Below are positions 60,771 through 64,000 of a stretch of 64,000 nt of DNA, piece after piece. Position numbers and translations under genes: made by a program. The stretch comes from Candidatus Villigracilis propinquus (lineage in GTDB: Bacteria; Chloroflexota; Anaerolineae; Anaerolineales; Villigracilaceae): positions 248,001 to 312,000 of the forward strand of contig JADKDM010000037.1 in NCBI GenBank assembly GCA_016714565.1, in the 5' to 3' direction. The first letter of the stretch is position 1; the number at the start of each line of letters is the position of its first letter. The notes under the pieces are model-generated. The model was not told where the DNA came from. It made no database searches and saw only the letters and a list, made by a program, of their open reading frames with translations.

Positions 60771-62201
60771 CTACAAAATCTCCTCTGCTGCCGCGACGCC
60801 TGTCAAATACGCACCATGCTGAGTTGCAGGATACTTGCGCGAGGTGGCCTCTCCTGCAAAATACAGAACATCATCCACTGGCTCAAAGAGCGCATCGAAA
60901 TCGTCACCGCTGGCAAATGGCGGAATGTGTGAATACGCGCCGAACGAGTACGGGTCTTTGCCCCAGCGTGTGATGAGGTAGCCTTCGGGTTCGGGAATTG
61001 CATCACCATAAATCACCCGCAGCGTTTTCATCGCGCCCGAAATAATTTCATCATCTGAAAGTTCCTCAATTGCAAAACCTTTCTCTCCGCCGTGAAAAGC
61101 CATCAGCACGGGCGCGCCGACATACGGCACAAAACTCATCCAGTCAGACCACTCGCCCAGCGTTTCGCCCAGATAGCCAAAATTCTCGATCTCTTCATTC
61201 CAAAATATTTCGGGAAATTTCAAATAAACTTTATTCAACACACCCATGGCGAGTCGGTCTATTGCGGCTTGTTTCGACGCTGGAAGAGACGGCTCAAACT
61301 TAACCGACGCCTGCTTCAACACCCCAAGCGGAAGCGTGACGATAGCCTTTTCCCCGCCAAACACACCTGACGAAGTTTCCACTTCCACGCCATCTGCGCC
61401 GTAGGAGATGCGCGTCACTTTTTCGTTCAAGCGAATGTCCAAGCCTTGCGCGAGTCCGTTCGTGATCTGGCTGTAGCCGTTGGGAAAGACCACATCCTTG
61501 CCGCCGAAGACTTCATCCTGATCCCACTCCCAAAGGGACAAGTCCGCTGGGTCTGCGCCGTACTCCAATGCGGTTTCCTGATGGACATAGAATTGAAGTT
61601 TGCGTATTTCATCTTCAGAAAGATCGCGCCCTGCAAGGACTTCATCAAACGCCTGCTGGAGGGGCATGTCATTATCTGTGCCTTCCTGCATAGCTGCCAC
61701 TTCTTCGTAAATAGATTCAAACAAGTCTTCGACCTCGGCATACTCTGCATCAGAGATTTCGCTTCCATCTGAATCGAACAGAATGCCGTTCTCGTAATCG
61801 GTTGGGGCGGTATCTGCACCGAAGCGCTTGGCAAGTTCAGTCATCGGGTTATTTTTAATGCCGTGAATCCAGGATGCGCCGAGATCAAGCGGCAAGCCAA
61901 GGGATGAATCTGTCCACGTGCGGCCGCCGATACGGTCTCGTGCTTCGAGGACGATGACGCTCACACCTTTGTCCATGAGGGTGCGGGCGGCGGCGAGGCC
62001 AGACATCCCTGCGCCAATAACGAGCACTTTGGCATTGCGCACAGATGAATCAGATTGGGGAATTTCATTCGGCATGGTATCAGGCTCCTCGGTCAGGTTT
62101 TGAAGCGGCTCTTCAATTAATCCACAAGATAAGGCAATAGCGGAAGCAGTCCCAATGGATGCGATCCGCAAAAAGTCGCGCCTATTCATTTTCTTTTTCA
62201 T
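60771..62201 (-). CDS. Tat-exported flavin monoamine oxidase-family lipoprotein
   Basis: FAD-dependent amine oxidase, 476 residues. The N-terminus MKKKMNRRDFLRIASIG has a twin-arginine export motif, followed by a hydrophobic segment and ALSCG with a likely lipidated Cys (near residue 27). The FAD-binding motif is VLVIGAGMSGLAAARTLMDKG (about 57-77), with VIVLEARDRIGGRTWT following. The C-terminal PATQHGAYLTGVAAAEEIL matches the end of plant polyamine oxidases and related amine oxidases. It may oxidise polyamines or other amines outside the cell; the pot importer is 22 kb away. The start at 62201 has GGAG upstream. Confidence 0.88.
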   Translation of the reverse strand: MKKKMNRRDFLRIASIGTASAIALSCGLIEEPLQNLTEEPDTMPNEIPQSDSSVRNAKVLVIGAGMSGLAAARTLMDKGVSVIVLEARDRIGGRTWTDSSLGLPLDLGASWIHGIKNNPMTELAKRFGADTAPTDYENGILFDSDGSEISDAEYAEVEDLFESIYEEVAAMQEGTDNDMPLQQAFDEVLAGRDLSEDEIRKLQFYVHQETALEYGADPADLSLWEWDQDEVFGGKDVVFPNGYSQITNGLAQGLDIRLNEKVTRISYGADGVEVETSSGVFGGEKAIVTLPLGVLKQASVKFEPSLPASKQAAIDRLAMGVLNKVYLKFPEIFWNEEIENFGYLGETLGEWSDWMSFVPYVGAPVLMAFHGGEKGFAIEELSDDEIISGAMKTLRVIYGDAIPEPEGYLITRWGKDPYSFGAYSHIPPFASGDDFDALFEPVDDVLYFAGEATSRKYPATQHGAYLTGVAAAEEIL

Positions 62202-62565
62202 ATTTTCTCCGTTGTAAATAATGATATGTGAGTGCGACAAGCGCGCCGAGATTATCAAAGATCAACACATCCGAAATCGCTGCATGCCGTCCCGGCACAA
62301 AGGATTGGTGAAACTCGTCGGTGGCGGAATACAGAACGGCCAGCAGCCACGCAAGCCAGTACTGTTTTTTGTTCCACTTGAACATGTGAAGGTAAGATAG
62401 GGCAAGCAGACCGTAACCAAACGCATGCGCGCCTTTTTTTATTAAATAATCCCAGCCTTGAAAGTTGGGCAGCTCGGAGCTTGTGCGCGATGAAAACGCA
62501 AAGATGGCAAGCATGAGCAAAACGGCGGGAAGCCAGCGCGGTACAATTGAAAAGAATTTTTTCAT
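62182..62565 (-). CDS. VanZ-like membrane protein
   Basis: A 127-residue membrane protein of the VanZ family, which in other bacteria is linked to teicoplanin resistance but usually has no known role. It has three to four helices and the conserved pattern LLMLAIFAFSSRTS (about 17-30) and SATDEFHQSFVPGRHAAISDVLIFDNLGA (about 80-108), with the Asp/Glu-His cluster typical of the family. Its 3' end overlaps the amine oxidase start by 20 bp. An AATGCT box lies 8 nt before the ATG. pabBC starts divergently only 12 bp away. Confidence 0.82.
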   Translation of the reverse strand: MKKFFSIVPRWLPAVLLMLAIFAFSSRTSSELPNFQGWDYLIKKGAHAFGYGLLALSYLHMFKWNKKQYWLAWLLAVLYSATDEFHQSFVPGRHAAISDVLIFDNLGALVALTYHYLQRRKYEKENE

Positions 62566-62577
62566 ATTGAGGTAGCA

Positions 62578-64000
62578 TTGATCCGTACAAATGAAGTTTT
62601 ATTGAAAAGCAATAACGAGTGGTTGTATTTTTCAAATCCACACAAAGTTCTGCAAGCAAGCAGAGTCTCGGACGTGCGCGAGACTTTACAGGAAGTTGAG
62701 AATCTTGTCAATGCAAACGGCTGGTACGCGGCGGGGTTTGTCAGTTATGAGGCGGGGCCTGCCTTTGATGACGCTCTGCGTGTTTTAGATTCTGATGGTT
62801 TTTCATTGATTTGGTTTGGGTTATATCCTGAGCCGCAAATACTACAGACCTTCGAGGTCTTTAAAGACCTCGAAGGTCTGCCTGCCTGCAACTGGCGACC
62901 AAGCATTGAACGTGAGAATTACAAAGCTGCGATTGAAAAGATAAAAGATGCCATTGCAAGCGGGCAGACGTATCAGGTTAATTTCACGATGCGGTTGAGG
63001 ACGAGCTTTGAAACGGGCATTAAGGCGGATATCGAAACAGATAATCAAACAGGGACGAATTCGGTAACGGATGATAAAACGGAAAAACGGATAAGGGCAG
63101 ATGAAGAGGGTTGGCAATTATTTTTGAATCTTGCAAAGTCTCAAAATAAATACGCCGCATATATCAACACGGACAATCACATCATTTGCTCAGCCTCGCC
63201 TGAATTATTCTTCAAACTGGACGGGGATAGAATTTTCAGCCATCCCATGAAAGGGACAGTGAAGCGCGGGCGCACCACACAAGAAGATAAGATACAGAGT
63301 GAATGGCTGCATAATTCGACGAAGAACCGCGCAGAGAATGTGATGATCGTGGACATGATCCGCAACGACCTCGGGCGCATTGCAGAACTTGGGAGCGTAT
63401 ATGTGCCTGAGTTGTTCAAGATCGAAAAATATTCAACTCTTTTTCAAATGACATCCACGGTGCAAGCAAAGACAAATGCTTCACTAACTGAGATCTTCTC
63501 CGCCCTCTTCCCTTGCGCGTCCATCACGGGGGCGCCGAAAGTCAGCACGATGAAAATTATTTCGGAGCTGGAAACAACGCCGCGCAAAATTTACACAGGC
63601 AGCATTGGATATATCTCCCCAAATCGCAAAGCTCAATTCAACGTGGCTATACGCACAGCATTGATAGATAAACAAAAAGAACAGGCAGAGTATGGAGTTG
63701 GCGGCGGCATCGTCTGGGACTCAACCAGCGCAGATGAATACAGCGAGGCGTTGCTCAAGGCCCACGTGCTGACGGAACGTCCACGGGAATTTTCGCTTTT
63801 TGAAACCATGCTCTGGACCCCGGATGAAGAATTTTTTCTCCTCGAAAAGCACATCGCCCGCATGGAAGATTCTTCAGACTATTTTGATCTTCCATTTTCA
63901 AGAGAAAAACTGGAAGATTTTCTCAACAACCTCGCCAGCGGATTCAATTCTCCAAAACGCGTGAAAGTTCTTCTGGATAGCTTTGGGGATTTTTCAGCAG
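62578..64000 (+). CDS. pabB: Aminodeoxychorismate synthase PabB fused to lyase PabC (3' end cut by window edge)
   Basis: Makes 4-aminobenzoate for folate. The frame is open from a TTG at 62578, with GAGG 5 nt upstream, to the window edge. The chorismate-binding domain covers about 115-390: SGQTYQVNFTMRLR, SASPELFFKL (about 201-210), HPMKGTVKRGR, RAENVMIVDMIRNDLGR and ITGAPKVSTMKIISELE (about 316-332). From about 400, REFSLFETMLW and LLEKHIARMEDS show the start of a class IV aminotransferase (PabC) domain; its PLP lysine lies beyond the edge. Residues 90-101 (QTFEVFKDLEGL) are encoded entirely by a 36-bp palindrome, and residues about 135-163 form a further charged insert. Confidence 0.92.
   Translation, partial: MIRTNEVLLKSNNEWLYFSNPHKVLQASRVSDVRETLQEVENLVNANGWYAAGFVSYEAGPAFDDALRVLDSDGFSLIWFGLYPEPQILQTFEVFKDLEGLPACNWRPSIERENYKAAIEKIKDAIASGQTYQVNFTMRLRTSFETGIKADIETDNQTGTNSVTDDKTEKRIRADEEGWQLFLNLAKSQNKYAAYINTDNHIICSASPELFFKLDGDRIFSHPMKGTVKRGRTTQEDKIQSEWLHNSTKNRAENVMIVDMIRNDLGRIAELGSVYVPELFKIEKYSTLFQMTSTVQAKTNASLTEIFSALFPCASITGAPKVSTMKIISELETTPRKIYTGSIGYISPNRKAQFNVAIRTALIDKQKEQAEYGVGGGIVWDSTSADEYSEALLKAHVLTERPREFSLFETMLWTPDEEFFLLEKHIARMEDSSDYFDLPFSREKLEDFLNNLASGFNSPKRVKVLLDSFGDFSA
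62845..62880. repeat. 36-bp perfect palindrome inside pabBC
   Basis: The left arm CAGACCTTCGAGGTCTTT is followed directly by its exact complement, with no spacer. It is 12 codons long, in frame, and within the N-terminal half of PabB. This resembles a palindromic element inserted in a coding gene. Confidence 0.85.

Overview
The window looks like a chromosomal segment from a Chloroflexota bacterium, probably of Anaerolineae type. This is an inference from gene content (mre/min shape operon, YwiC-like and DUF4910 families, many large membrane glycosyltransferases), Thr/Pro/Ala-rich lipoprotein linkers, and a recurring promoter style in which a TATAAT box sits 6-9 nt before the start codon. No rRNA, tRNA, CRISPR array, transposase, integrase or phage gene was seen. 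Most of the window reads as housekeeping and envelope genes, not as a mobile island. The sequence is probably a draft or metagenome assembly: one 445-bp block is almost pure poly-G/poly-C, and two genes are broken by single-base changes in G/C runs.

Layout. 1-5383 (minus): mreB-mreC-mreD-PBP2-minC, the cell-shape and division-site operon. 5530-11631: DegV, uridine kinase, a cyclophilin, a VTT membrane protein, an M20 peptidase, a CBS-ACT protein and an RluB-type pseudouridine synthase. 11693-15938: a DUF4910 metallopeptidase-like protein, ScpB and two lipoproteins, one with DUF348, G5 and beta-propeller parts. 15960-24284: surface-polysaccharide genes (SDR epimerase/decarboxylase, GtrA, two GT-C-like membrane proteins, polysaccharide deacetylase, FemAB-like and GNAT transferases) with a thioesterase. 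24287-29550: UroD-like methyltransferase, RsmD, a second, membrane-anchored cyclophilin, YwiC-like, DUF2007, DsrE/YedF-like, acyl-CoA dehydrogenase. 29678-34384 (minus): methyltransferase, ComEA, GNAT, CPBP protease, a frameshifted GT-C protein, a SET-domain protein and a small membrane protein.

34466-38450 (minus) is a complete polyamine-type ABC transporter operon, potD-potA-potB-potC in transcription order. 38812-46747 holds a second acyl-CoA dehydrogenase, a 963-residue GT-C protein with a C-terminal carbohydrate-binding-like domain, a zinc-type MDR oxidoreductase, another GT-C protein and a lipoprotein. 47129-50778 encodes a three-part biotin-dependent acyl-CoA carboxylase (carboxyltransferase, biotin carboxylase, biotin carrier); with the two acyl-CoA dehydrogenases it points to acyl/propionyl-CoA metabolism. 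Then come CYTH and isoprenylcysteine-methyltransferase-like genes, the poly-G block, a saccharopine-dehydrogenase-like gene, murI, a DUF4442 protein, a frameshifted glutamine amidotransferase, rplS and fabF. 57693-59861 (minus) is a molybdopterin operon, moaC-cupin-moaD-moaE-GNAT, divergent from scpA. The window ends with a Tat-exported flavin amine oxidase, a VanZ-like protein and a pabB-pabC fusion cut by the edge.

The less ordinary signals are: (i) repeated leaderless-type promoters, including a back-to-back pair between moaC and scpA; (ii) a 36-bp perfect palindrome carried in frame inside pabBC; (iii) a set of long perfect intergenic palindromes, most without a T-tract, sharing sequence themes; (iv) an RsmD whose catalytic Asp/Asn-Pro-Pro-Tyr motif reads Ala-Pro-Pro-Gln; (v) a compact SET-domain protein. 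I did not find a convincing new defence or biosynthetic system.
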